Shown: piece after piece, positions 1-9,246 of the stretch
Layout of the letters: every line of letters starts with the position of its first letter
Numbering within the stretch: the first letter of the stretch is position 1
Source: Chitinophaga pinensis
GTDB lineage: Bacteria > Bacteroidota > Bacteroidia > Chitinophagales > CAMDFR01
Direction of reading: 5' to 3'
Length of the DNA: 64,000 bases
NCBI GenBank assembly: GCA_945897725.1
Contig: CAMDFR010000001.1
Location: 124,001 to 188,000, forward strand
Made by a program: the position numbers and the translations under genes
Notes under the pieces: model-generated
The model's database searches: none
Told to the model about the DNA's origin: nothing
The model's input: the letters and a program-made list of their open reading frames with translations, nothing else

Positions 1-332
1 TGTTTCTGAGTAGTCACAATAGAGTCTACCGCATTATTTAGTTGAATCGAATCTGATGCATTCTTGGCCAACATATCAAAAAAATGATCGTGAAATGCTT
101 TGTTCTTATCTCGCAACGCTCTTACTTTATCTTGATGATCATGCTTCAAAATATCAAATTGATTCTGTTGCGCCTCACTAAAATGCAACTCCTCGCTTAA
201 GAACGCACCAATATCCTGATGTCTCGGATTTCTACCATGTCGACCATTTGAATACCACATAAAGGCAAGCGTAGCAATGTTTATAGACAACAGCACCACA
301 ATAATAATTTTAAAAAATTTTATATTTCCCAT
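1..332 (-). CDS. Spy/CpxP/CnrX-like periplasmic (metal-resistance-type) protein, C-terminus cut by window edge
   Basis: Reverse-strand translation MGNIKFFKIIIVVLLSINIATLAFMWYSNGRHGRNPRHQDIGAFLSEELHFSEAQQNQFDILKHDHQDKVRALRDKNKAFHDHFFDML...; N-terminal TM followed by a helical LxxxQ..F segment rich in His. Confidence 0.6.
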   Translation of the reverse strand, partial: MGNIKFFKIIIVVLLSINIATLAFMWYSNGRHGRNPRHQDIGAFLSEELHFSEAQQNQFDILKHDHQDKVRALRDKNKAFHDHFFDMLAKNASDSIQLNNAVDSIVTTQK

Positions 333-341
333 ACCTTTTGC

Positions 342-635
342 TTATTGATTGATGTAAGAAAAATATTCCGTATACAAAAGATTTGACTCCCCTGTTTTTA
401 TTTCTTTTTCAGAAGAATAATGAAGGACGCTATACGAATTGATGCCAATCAGCAATAAAATGCTTGCAGCAATAGACCATTTAGAAATAGCGCTCATTTC
501 TATCATGCGTTGTCTCTTCATGGAGAATCGTGCTAAAATTTTTGCATCCATCCCTTCTGGGACTTCCACTGGCGAGAGAGCATCCACGATATCTATCGTC
601 TCTTCTATCCACTTTTCTTTGCTTTCCATATTCAT
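342..635 (-). CDS. small single-TM protein, putative anti-sigma factor
   Basis: Single TM segment (WSIAASILLLIGINSYSVL); lies between an ECF sigma gene and a Spy-like gene with short gaps. Confidence 0.5.
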   Translation of the reverse strand: MNMESKEKWIEETIDIVDALSPVEVPEGMDAKILARFSMKRQRMIEMSAISKWSIAASILLLIGINSYSVLHYSSEKEIKTGESNLLYTEYFSYINQ

Positions 636-665
636 TTTGATGTTATTTTGTTTAAAAACTTGCTC

Positions 666-1256
666 TTATTTCTCATTCTCTTTGTAATAATCGCCTAATA
701 TCTTCTTTAGGTTCTGTTTGGCTCTGAATAATAAAGACTCTACTGAAGACACTGTTACTTCCATAACCTCTGCTACCTCAACATAGCTCAGCTGCTCTAA
801 TTTATTCAAAACAAATGCCGTCTTTTGATTTTCAGGTAATTGATCAATCGCTCGAAAAAGTATTTCTGTTCTCTCTTTGTTTTCTAATAATACGCCCGGA
901 TGTATAAAATTCGGCCGATCATAAATGGGTTCATTGCTCTCTTCACTAAAAATACTACGCATAAACCCAAACCGCTTCTTTCGCTTTTTCATCCTTACAT
1001 AATCAAGGGATTTGGTAACGGCTATTCTATATACCCAAGTGGTGAGCTTAGACTCACCTTTAAATTGATGTATAGACTGAAAGACGGTCACAAAAACTTC
1101 TTGACAAATATCCTCCGCATCTTCAGAGTTTTGCAATAAATTCAAACAGGTATTATAAACCGTCTTTTTATATACTGTTATGAGCTGTTGATAGGCCGAC
1201 GTATCACCACTTTTTAGTAAAAAAATAAAATCAGGCTCATTTAAATTCGATATCAA
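666..1256 (-). CDS. RNA polymerase sigma factor, ECF (sigma-70 family)
   Basis: Region 2 'NSEDAEDICQEVFVTVFQSIHQFKGESKLTTWVYRIAVTKSLDYVR' and region 4 'LPENQKTAFVLNKLEQLSYVEVAEVMEVTVSSVESLLFRAKQNLKK'. Confidence 0.93.
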   Translation of the reverse strand: MISNLNEPDFIFLLKSGDTSAYQQLITVYKKTVYNTCLNLLQNSEDAEDICQEVFVTVFQSIHQFKGESKLTTWVYRIAVTKSLDYVRMKKRKKRFGFMRSIFSEESNEPIYDRPNFIHPGVLLENKERTEILFRAIDQLPENQKTAFVLNKLEQLSYVEVAEVMEVTVSSVESLLFRAKQNLKKILGDYYKENEK

Positions 1257-1367
1257 TGGGAAGGAGAATTATGATTCGAAAGTAATAAAAAAAATTGGGG
1301 AACGCTCTGACAATAATAAAAGGGAAGCCTTCTTAAAATGAAATAACAGGATGAAAAGGGCTATCCA

Positions 1368-2579
1368 TTAAAAATGAAAACTATCGTAATAACCGGCCTT
1401 GTAGGGGAAGCGCTCGAGGTATAGCTTCTTTACTTTTTGAAAAATTTGCTTTCTAAATTCATCCACATTCTGTTTTTTTAAGGCAGAAATAAAAACAGCA
1501 TTATCATTCGTTCGCTGCATCCAACTGCTTTTCAATTCTGTCAATATATCATGTCTTTCACCTTCTGGTAAATACTTATCAAAAGTTTTCTCTTCATACA
1601 AATCCATTTTATTGAATACAACCAAGGTAGGTTTGTCTTGCACTTTCAATTCAGCCAATGTCTTATTCACAACATTGAGTTGATCCTCAAATGCCGGATG
1701 CGAAATATCTACTACATGGATAAGAACATCTGCTTCCAAGGTTTCCGCCAATGTGGACTTGAAACTTTCAATCAGATGATGTGGAAGTTTTCTAATGAAA
1801 CCTACAGTATCACTCAACAAAAAGGGAACATTTTCCAAAACTACTTTTCTTACAGTAGTGTCAAGGGTGGCAAACAATTTATTCTCTGCAAACACTTCAC
1901 TTTTACTCAACATATTCATGATGGTGCTCTTCCCAACATTGGTATAACCAACTAAAGCAACGCGAATCAATTCACCTCTATTCTTTCTCCTTAAGGTATC
2001 TTGTTTGTCATAAGCTAGAAGCTTTGATTTTAATAAGGAAATATTATGTTGCGCGATCCTTCTATCTGTCTCAATTTCTTTCTCGCCACTTCCTCTCATT
2101 CCAATACCTCCCTTGATTCTATCAAGATGCGTCCACATACCTTTCAATCGTGGAAGCATGTATTGTGTAAGCGCAAGCTCCACCTGCATCTTGGCTTGAT
2201 CTGTTTGAGCTCTTTGCGCAAAAATATCTAAGATAAGCATGCTTCTATCTAAGACCTTACACTTCACTTCTTCTTCAATATTTCTTTGTTGGGCTGGCGT
2301 AATTTCATCATCAAAAATAACCATGTCAACTTCATTCAATTCAACATAATCTCTGATCTCCTCCAACTTGCCTTTGCCGACATAGGTTCTATTGTCAGGG
2401 TGAGAATACTTCTGATAAAAGGTTTTCAGTGTTTTCGCTCCTGCTGTTTCTGCTAAGAATGATAGTTCTACAAAATACTCCATCAGCTGAGCCTCTGATT
2501 GCTGCTGCGTTACAAGCCCAACAAGAACACAAGTCTCTTGTTTATTTTCCTTTGTATCATGCAAGATATTTTTTGCCAA
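1368..2579 (-). CDS. hflX: GTPase HflX
   Basis: HflX N-terminal domain (TYVGKGKLEEI, VIFDDEITPAQQRNIE) and G domain 'VALVGYTNVGKSTIMN', 'DTVGFIRKLPHHLIESFKSTL'. Confidence 0.95.
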   Translation of the reverse strand: MAKNILHDTKENKQETCVLVGLVTQQQSEAQLMEYFVELSFLAETAGAKTLKTFYQKYSHPDNRTYVGKGKLEEIRDYVELNEVDMVIFDDEITPAQQRNIEEEVKCKVLDRSMLILDIFAQRAQTDQAKMQVELALTQYMLPRLKGMWTHLDRIKGGIGMRGSGEKEIETDRRIAQHNISLLKSKLLAYDKQDTLRRKNRGELIRVALVGYTNVGKSTIMNMLSKSEVFAENKLFATLDTTVRKVVLENVPFLLSDTVGFIRKLPHHLIESFKSTLAETLEADVLIHVVDISHPAFEDQLNVVNKTLAELKVQDKPTLVVFNKMDLYEEKTFDKYLPEGERHDILTELKSSWMQRTNDNAVFISALKKQNVDEFRKQIFQKVKKLYLERFPYKAGYYDSFHF

Positions 2580-2674
2580 TTTGTCTATTTTAATTTTATT
2601 GTAAAGATAAAAAAACTAGGTGAAAGATGCGGAGACAAGCATTTTGGGGCATCACTACCATTTAAAATCTAGGA

Positions 2675-3469
2675 TTAGTAAATCTTAAATACATCCGCAT
2701 CATCTAAAAAGGGAAGTGCCACCCTCGTCTGATCTAAGCTGCTTTTTTGTAAACTGACAATACCAAGATCTTCATCTTGACTTTTCATATAAAGAACCTC
2801 TCCCAAAGCATCATATACTGCACTATCTCCACTATACACGATGTCGTTTGCATCTGAACCTACTCTGTTAACGCCAATAACATAAGATTGGTTCTCTATC
2901 GCTCTGGCTTGCAACAAAGTCTTCCAGGCCGTATTCCTTTTCTGAGGCCAATTGGCAACAACAATAAGTATATCATATTCGTATTCCTTATTTTCCAAAC
3001 ATTTGTTTCGCAACCAAACTGGAAATCTTAAATCGTAACAAATCACTGGTTTGATCTTCCAACCATTCAACTCAACAATAAGTGGACAATCACCCGCCGA
3101 ATAATGTAAGTGCTCATTGGCTAGACTGAAAAGATGTTTTTTATCATAATATTGAAACGCTCCCGACTTCTCCATCCAAATTAACCGATTATAATATTTT
3201 CCGTGTTCTTTGATGATAAGACTGCCCGAGATGGCACATTGTCGATGCATTGCTACTTTTTTCATCCACTCAATCGAAGCACCATCCATGCTTTCACTTA
3301 CTTTTTCAGGATGCATGCTAAATCCCGTGGTAAACATTTCAGGCAATAGGATGAGATCTACGTCCTGATCTATTTGATGCATTTTTGTATCGAAATACGC
3401 AAGATTCATTTGTACATCTTCCCAATGCAAAACACTTTGAACAATGGCTATCTTTAAATCTGCTGCCAT
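2675..3469 (-). CDS. carbon-nitrogen hydrolase (nitrilase/omega-amidase-like)
   Basis: Nitrilase motifs 'LILLPEMFTTGF', 'KPVICYDLRFPVWLR', 'NWPQKRNTAWKTLLQARAIENQSYVIGVNRVG'; start set at MAADLKIAIVQ rather than the longer ORF that overlaps upp. Confidence 0.9.
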   Translation of the reverse strand: MAADLKIAIVQSVLHWEDVQMNLAYFDTKMHQIDQDVDLILLPEMFTTGFSMHPEKVSESMDGASIEWMKKVAMHRQCAISGSLIIKEHGKYYNRLIWMEKSGAFQYYDKKHLFSLANEHLHYSAGDCPLIVELNGWKIKPVICYDLRFPVWLRNKCLENKEYEYDILIVVANWPQKRNTAWKTLLQARAIENQSYVIGVNRVGSDANDIVYSGDSAVYDALGEVLYMKSQDEDLGIVSLQKSSLDQTRVALPFLDDADVFKIY

Positions 3470-3542
3470 AAATTTAATTTTCAAACAAGATACATAAAAA
3501 GAATTCTTTTTCTCCTTACATTTATCTTCTAAAACCAAAGTA

Positions 3543-4199
3543 ATGGCTCGCCTGCTGACTACCCAACATTCTATCCTTTCGGAATTGATTTCTGAGATAA
3601 GAGACAAACACATACATTGCGACAGATTAAAATTCAGAAACAATCTTGAGCGTATCGGCGAATTGTGCGCCTATGAAATTAGTAAGGAATTGAACTATGA
3701 AGAAAAAATCGTGACAACTCCTTTAGGGGAAGCGGTCTCTTATCAGCTGACGGCACAACCTGTTCTTGCAACCATCTTAAGGGCTGGTTTACCACTCAAT
3801 CAAGGCGTGCTCAGAATCTTTGACAAGGCAGATGTTGCTTATCTCTCCGCTTATCGAAAACATGATGCTGAAAATGACAATCATTTTATGATCGAGTTAG
3901 AATATATCTCCTGCCCTGATCTTACAGATAAAACTCTTATTCTGAGCGACCCCATGCTTGCAACAGGAGCCTCTATCGTTACTGCAATCAACGCCTTAAA
4001 AAAATATGGAACACCGAAACACATTCATGTTCTATCCGTCATAGCAAGCACAGAAGGTGTCGACTTTGTAGAGCGAAACACCGAAAACACAACCGTATGG
4101 GCAGTTGCAATAGATGATGAACTAACTGCTAAAGGCTATATCGTACCTGGCCTTGGTGATGCTGGTGATTTGTCATTTGGAGAAAAACAACAGTACTAG
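3543..4199 (+). CDS. upp: uracil phosphoribosyltransferase
   Basis: 'ILRAGLPLNQGVLRIFDKADVAYLSAYR', PRPP motif 'LILSDPMLATGASIV', C-term 'PGLGDAGDLSFG'. Confidence 0.92.
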   Translation: MARLLTTQHSILSELISEIRDKHIHCDRLKFRNNLERIGELCAYEISKELNYEEKIVTTPLGEAVSYQLTAQPVLATILRAGLPLNQGVLRIFDKADVAYLSAYRKHDAENDNHFMIELEYISCPDLTDKTLILSDPMLATGASIVTAINALKKYGTPKHIHVLSVIASTEGVDFVERNTENTTVWAVAIDDELTAKGYIVPGLGDAGDLSFGEKQQY

Positions 4200-4483
4200 G
4201 TTTAACTAAACCCAACAAAAATTACTTTCAAAAATGCGAATCGTCCAGAAAACAACAGCAGTTTTACTTTGAATACTGGCATTCTATACACATTCTAAAG
4301 TCGAACTTGTAACATGAATGCTTGATTTACTCTAAAACAACAGCCTACATCTATCTCTAAAACTATATAAATTATTATTTATTATGTATTTATATATTTG
4401 TTTTAATTATTACTTTATTTTAGGAATATTGTTCAAATAAATAGTAGATGGAGTAAGTGAATTACCATAACTAAGCGGTAATT

Positions 4484-7159
4484 TTGCAGACAAAACAAAT
4501 CATTAAAAAATTGAAAAAACTATTTCTATTTATAGCCTTGCTCACTTTCATCAAAGTATCAAATGCTCAATTAGTTATTAATGAATTATCGCAAGGTGCC
4601 TCTGGAGCCAAGGAATACGTAGAGTTTTTGGTTATAGGAACACCTAGCTGTGATTCTTCGACCGTTGATTTGCGAGGATGGGTATTCGATGATAATAATG
4701 GTTGGCATGCATCAGGCGCTGGAAGAGGGATAGCTGCTGGTCACAAAAGATTCTCCTCTAACATCCAATGGGCAAGCATTAGAATGGGCGCATTAATTGT
4801 GATTTACAATGAAACTGATCGAAATCCTCTGATTCCTGCAGATGACCCAACAGATGCAAACCATGACTGTGTCTATATTTTACCGAGTTCCTCTTCTTTG
4901 TTCGATCATAATTCAACCACACCGAGTTCATCATTATATGTACCATACGCTGGTTCTACCTATTCAGGCATAGGCAACTGGGCACCATTGGGCATGAGCA
5001 ATTCCGATGATGCCTTTCACTCAGTCAGCCCTAGTGCCTTGGGTAGACCTTATTTTGCAATCGCTTGGGGAAACAATGTTGATTCCAACACGGTGTACTT
5101 CCCAGGAACAATGGGCGTGAATGTGGTGAGCATGTTTAATCTTATTGATGACAATCCATTTAACGCTGCAAACTATTCTAAAGACGCTATCATATCTGGT
5201 TCCTCACTTGAAACACCCGGTAGTCCTAATAACTTAGCGAATCTCGCTTGGATAAATTTAATGAAAAATAGCTGCTTGCCATTCACAAGCACCAATATTA
5301 TTGTGGACACCACAGTGTGTAGCGGCACCGCTATTTTTGCCGGTGGAGCACTGCAAACAACTAGTGGTACTTATTATGATACCATCATTGCATCAGTGGG
5401 CTGCGATACTTTAAAAAGAACAAACCTAACGGTAAGATTTGGATCTTCGGGAATCCTAAATCAAGATATTTGCAGCGGCAGCACTTATTTCTTTAATGGA
5501 ATAAATCAAAGCATCACTGGTACATACTTAGATACAGTAATCAATTCAACAGGCTGTGATAGCACGATAACATTGAATTTAACAGTTGTACCAAACAGCA
5601 CCTACACAATCAATCAAAGCATTTGTACGGGGCAAAGCTATTTGTTCAATGGCATCAGCAGAAATACCACAGGCACTTATCTTGACACTTTAATAAACTA
5701 TACGGGATGCGATAGTATACTAACACTAAACCTAACAGTGAATGCTTTTAGTTCTGGTGCAATCAACAGAACTATTTGTGCCGGACAATCATACCTCTTC
5801 AATGGCATCAACAGAACAAGCACAGGTACCTATCTAGATACATTACCCATTTCTCTTGGGTGCGATAGTATCTTGACGCTTTATTTAACAGTGGTTCCGA
5901 CCTCAACTGCTAGTCTCAATATCTCTATTTGTAATGGTCAGACCTATTTGTTTAACGGCATCAATAGATCTGCAGCAGGTACCTATTTAGATACCTTGGC
6001 GAATTTTGGCGGATGTGATAGTATCTTAACGCTTACCCTAAGCATCAGACCAAGCGCTGCTTCTAGTATCAATGCCAATATCTGTAATGGCAGCAGTTAT
6101 CTATTCGATGGGATAAACAGAAGTATTGCAGGAAGCTATGTAGATACTGTTCCCAACAGTAGCGGTTGTGATAGTATTATAACGCTCAATTTAACCATCA
6201 ATCCTACAAACGCTATCACACAAAACATAAATATTTGTGAAGGGACGAGCTATGTAGTATTAGGCTCTGTCTACACAACCACAGGCACTTATTTTGACAC
6301 CCTAACAAATCTTTATGGATGCGATAGTATTCTGAGAACAGATTTGAATGTAACACCTATCAATTATTCGCGAAACATCAGTATTTGCAATGGGCAAAGT
6401 TTAACCATAGGTGGTATTGCAAGAACGACTCCTGGAAGTTACGATGACTCTGCCATCAGCATCAGTGGCTGTGATAGCGTCATGAGAACAATCCTTTCTG
6501 TAAATAGAACAGACTCTACTTTATCTTCTATTTCTTTATGCAGTGGTGATGCCTTCAATGGAGTAGTATACACAGATGACACTACACTTTCTCAAACCAG
6601 AAGCAATGCATTCGGATGCGATTCAGTAACGATCACCAATATCATTGTGAACCCATTGCCGCTTGTAAATGCAGGGAATGATACCACCATTAACATTGGA
6701 GAATCTGCCCTTCTTTCGGCAACTGGAGCAACAGCATATTATTGGAATAATGGAGTTTTACTTCCTTTTAATATGGTAACGCCTCTAGGTACAACGACTT
6801 ATTTTGTAACGGGTACGGATATGAATAACTGTAGCAATGTAGATACCATCACCGTATTCGTAGGCAGCATGATGGATAGTACCTTAATCGCAATTCCAAA
6901 TGCCTTCTCACCCAATGGAGACGGAGTCAATGATGTTTTTAAAGTGCTTGCCTCACAAAATTTAACCATTGATCTGTTTCAAATCTTCAATAGATGGGGT
7001 GCTATTATATTTGAAACCATAGATAGTAATGTGGGGTGGAATGGCTCTTACTCGAACAGAGATCAACCAATAGGTTCCTATGTTTATTACGTTCAATGCC
7101 ATAGCACCGTTGATTCAAAAATCAAATCTTACACGGGTACCGTGACCTTATTACGCTAA
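4484..7159 (+). CDS. secreted repeat protein: N-terminal lamin-tail-like region, nine ~48-aa Cys repeats, gliding motility-associated C-terminal (T9SS type B-like) domain
   Basis: Signal-like N-terminus; 'INELSQGASGAKEYVEFLVIG'; repeats of 'ICxGxSYLFNGINRxxxGTYLDTxxNxxGCDSIxTLxLTV'; C-term 'IPNAFSPNGDGVNDVFKV...QIFNRWGAIIFE...GWNGSYSNRDQPIGSYVYYVQ'. TTG start from ORF track is uncertain. Confidence 0.85.
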   Translation: MQTKQIIKKLKKLFLFIALLTFIKVSNAQLVINELSQGASGAKEYVEFLVIGTPSCDSSTVDLRGWVFDDNNGWHASGAGRGIAAGHKRFSSNIQWASIRMGALIVIYNETDRNPLIPADDPTDANHDCVYILPSSSSLFDHNSTTPSSSLYVPYAGSTYSGIGNWAPLGMSNSDDAFHSVSPSALGRPYFAIAWGNNVDSNTVYFPGTMGVNVVSMFNLIDDNPFNAANYSKDAIISGSSLETPGSPNNLANLAWINLMKNSCLPFTSTNIIVDTTVCSGTAIFAGGALQTTSGTYYDTIIASVGCDTLKRTNLTVRFGSSGILNQDICSGSTYFFNGINQSITGTYLDTVINSTGCDSTITLNLTVVPNSTYTINQSICTGQSYLFNGISRNTTGTYLDTLINYTGCDSILTLNLTVNAFSSGAINRTICAGQSYLFNGINRTSTGTYLDTLPISLGCDSILTLYLTVVPTSTASLNISICNGQTYLFNGINRSAAGTYLDTLANFGGCDSILTLTLSIRPSAASSINANICNGSSYLFDGINRSIAGSYVDTVPNSSGCDSIITLNLTINPTNAITQNINICEGTSYVVLGSVYTTTGTYFDTLTNLYGCDSILRTDLNVTPINYSRNISICNGQSLTIGGIARTTPGSYDDSAISISGCDSVMRTILSVNRTDSTLSSISLCSGDAFNGVVYTDDTTLSQTRSNAFGCDSVTITNIIVNPLPLVNAGNDTTINIGESALLSATGATAYYWNNGVLLPFNMVTPLGTTTYFVTGTDMNNCSNVDTITVFVGSMMDSTLIAIPNAFSPNGDGVNDVFKVLASQNLTIDLFQIFNRWGAIIFETIDSNVGWNGSYSNRDQPIGSYVYYVQCHSTVDSKIKSYTGTVTLLR
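5300..6655 (+). repeat. nine tandem ~144-bp coding repeats
   Basis: Protein units starting VCSG, ICSG, ICTG, ICAG, ICNG, ICNG, ICEG, ICNG, LCSG, each ending GCDS/GCDT...L(T/S/N)V. Confidence 0.8.
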
Positions 7160-7215
7160 AACTTCATTTCGCTGCCAACAATCAGATACTCGCATTTCGT
7201 TTTTTTGAGTTGATG

Positions 7216-7274
7216 TTTAGTCATTTGTATAAATATATGTTATAACACTTGTTTTTAGTCATTTGTATAAATAT
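7216..7274. promoter_or_regulatory. two identical 21-bp direct repeats (TTTAGTCATTTGTATAAATAT) upstream of a TetR-family gene; possible operator/promoter
   Basis: Exact copies at 7216-7236 and 7254-7274, 38 bp offset. Confidence 0.6.
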
Positions 7275-7298
7275 CTTTGGACCGTCAAATCGGATGAT

Positions 7299-7919
7299 AT
7301 GGAGGATAAAAAAGATCACATTTTAAAAACGGCTGAAAATCTCTTTTCTGTCAATGGTTTCAAAGGAACCACCACTCGAATGATTGCCCAAGAATCTAAA
7401 GTCAACTTAGGCACACTCACTTATTACTTTGGCAACAAAGAAGATCTTTTCAAAGAGCTGATAAAAAAAAGAATTGGTTTCTATAAAACAAACATCAAAG
7501 AAAAGTTGTTGCAGCACAAAGTTGGCTATATGGATTTAATTTTAGAAATTGGCGATATCTATGTTGACCACATGATGAGCAATATTGCCTTTCATAGAAT
7601 CATGAACAAAGAAATCATGACCAATTCCGATAGTGAAGCGGCAAAATTTGCAACCACACATATCATTGAAAATCGAAAACAACTAGCCTCTATCGTGAAT
7701 AAAGCCATTCAAAAGAAAGAGATTCGAAAAATTGATACTGATATGTTCCTAAATTCTTTGATTGGAACCATTCTTCACATGGCAAACACAGAATCCATGA
7801 CCCTTAAAATAATGGGACAAGACCCCAAAAAAGACAAAATAAATAATCACAAGAATACCAAACGCATTAAAACATTTATTAGAGATTATATCAGCGTTTA
7901 TTTAAACCCATCGTTCTGA
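7299..7919 (+). CDS. TetR/AcrR family transcriptional regulator
   Basis: HTH 'ILKTAENLFSVNGFKGTTTRMIAQESKVNLGTLTYYFGNKEDLFKELI'; ATG at 7299 preferred over the TTG at 7263, which lies inside the direct repeat. Confidence 0.9.
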   Translation: MEDKKDHILKTAENLFSVNGFKGTTTRMIAQESKVNLGTLTYYFGNKEDLFKELIKKRIGFYKTNIKEKLLQHKVGYMDLILEIGDIYVDHMMSNIAFHRIMNKEIMTNSDSEAAKFATTHIIENRKQLASIVNKAIQKKEIRKIDTDMFLNSLIGTILHMANTESMTLKIMGQDPKKDKINNHKNTKRIKTFIRDYISVYLNPSF

Positions 7920-7920
7920 C

Positions 7921-9234
7921 ATGAAACACATATACATCATAGGTATTTCCATCTTTTCCTTGTTTGCCAATGCTCAAGTAAACACCAAAAACCTATCCTT
8001 GTCGCAGGCAATCGAATTAGGCATATCGGAAAGCAAACAGCTGAAAATTTCATTGGCCAAAACAGCCGCAATTCATGCTAGAGTGGAGCAATATTCCTTT
8101 AATGCTATCCCAGCTTTAACAGTGACAACAGCCTACAGCAGACTGAGCGATAACATCGACCCCTTCACCATCCAAATACCTGGCATTGGAGAAAAAGTAT
8201 TGAATCCCGTTATCCCAAATCAATTTGTGAATAAGGCCTCTCTTTCACAAACAATATTTGCCGGACTAAGAGGCGTCTATCTTCTACAGTCTACTCAATA
8301 CCTTGAAAACGCAGCAAAATACGATTACGAAAAAGATCGCGTAGAAATAAAAAACAATATCATCAACGCGTATTATGCGCTCTACAAATCGATGGAGGCG
8401 AAAAAATTAGTTGAAGAAAATAAGTTAGTTCTAGATAAGCGACTTTATGATACCAAAAATTTTCAATCTGTTGGGCTAGCCTTACAAAATGATGTACTTA
8501 AAGTGGAACTAAATATTTCTAACATCAAGCAAGCCTCTGCTGAAATTCAGTCTGCCATCGATATTGCCACCTACAATTTTAATCTCATGTTGGGACTACC
8601 AGAAAACACGGTTTTAGTATTAGAGTCTGAACCAATGTTGACCGCAAAAGAAACGAATACTCCACAAGATTACCTTGCTCAAGCAGTCACAAATCGAAAC
8701 GATTTAAAATCTTCTGTGATGCGCGCCAAATCATCGTTAAAAATGGTTTCGCTTGCAAAAGGTGCCTATCTACCTATCGTCAATGCTGGAGTAAATTATT
8801 ACTACAACAATCCCAATCAAAGAGTATTTCCACAAGAAGCCAAATTTAAAAACACATGGGATTTAGGTGTTTCACTCAATTGGAACTTAACCACTTTATT
8901 TACGAATCGTTATCAAGTCAATGAAGCAAAAGCGAACCTAAAACAGGTAGATGCCGCAAACGACATGCTCAATGATGCTGTTAAAATGGATGTAAATGCT
9001 AGCTATTCTCAATATATGCTCGCCTTACAAAAAATTGAAATCACGAAGAAGGCAGTAGAACAAGCAACCGAAAATCAACGCGTCATTAAAAATCAATTTG
9101 ATAGTGATGTAAAAATGCTTTCAGATTTACTTGACGCAGATTTCTTGCTTCTTCAATCCAAACTCAATCAGACCAATGCTAAAATAGATGCCGAAACAGC
9201 TTGGTTCAAACTCATCAAATCAACAGGACAATAA
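7921..9234 (+). CDS. TolC family outer membrane efflux protein
   Basis: 'LSLSQAIELGISESKQLKISLAK' N-term and long coiled TolC-type repeats; directly downstream of TetR. Confidence 0.9.
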   Translation: MKHIYIIGISIFSLFANAQVNTKNLSLSQAIELGISESKQLKISLAKTAAIHARVEQYSFNAIPALTVTTAYSRLSDNIDPFTIQIPGIGEKVLNPVIPNQFVNKASLSQTIFAGLRGVYLLQSTQYLENAAKYDYEKDRVEIKNNIINAYYALYKSMEAKKLVEENKLVLDKRLYDTKNFQSVGLALQNDVLKVELNISNIKQASAEIQSAIDIATYNFNLMLGLPENTVLVLESEPMLTAKETNTPQDYLAQAVTNRNDLKSSVMRAKSSLKMVSLAKGAYLPIVNAGVNYYYNNPNQRVFPQEAKFKNTWDLGVSLNWNLTTLFTNRYQVNEAKANLKQVDAANDMLNDAVKMDVNASYSQYMLALQKIEITKKAVEQATENQRVIKNQFDSDVKMLSDLLDADFLLLQSKLNQTNAKIDAETAWFKLIKSTGQ

Positions 9235-9246
9235 AAAAAACAATAC

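Noticed and set aside
3470-3643. N-terminal 58-aa extension of the nitrilase ORF
   Set aside because: Overlaps the start of upp on the other strand and lacks nitrilase homology; MAADLKIAIVQ is the natural start.
5300-6655. Possible CRISPR-like array because of regularly spaced repeats
   Set aside because: Repeats are ~144 bp, in frame, encode a conserved protein pattern and have no unique spacers; no cas genes nearby.
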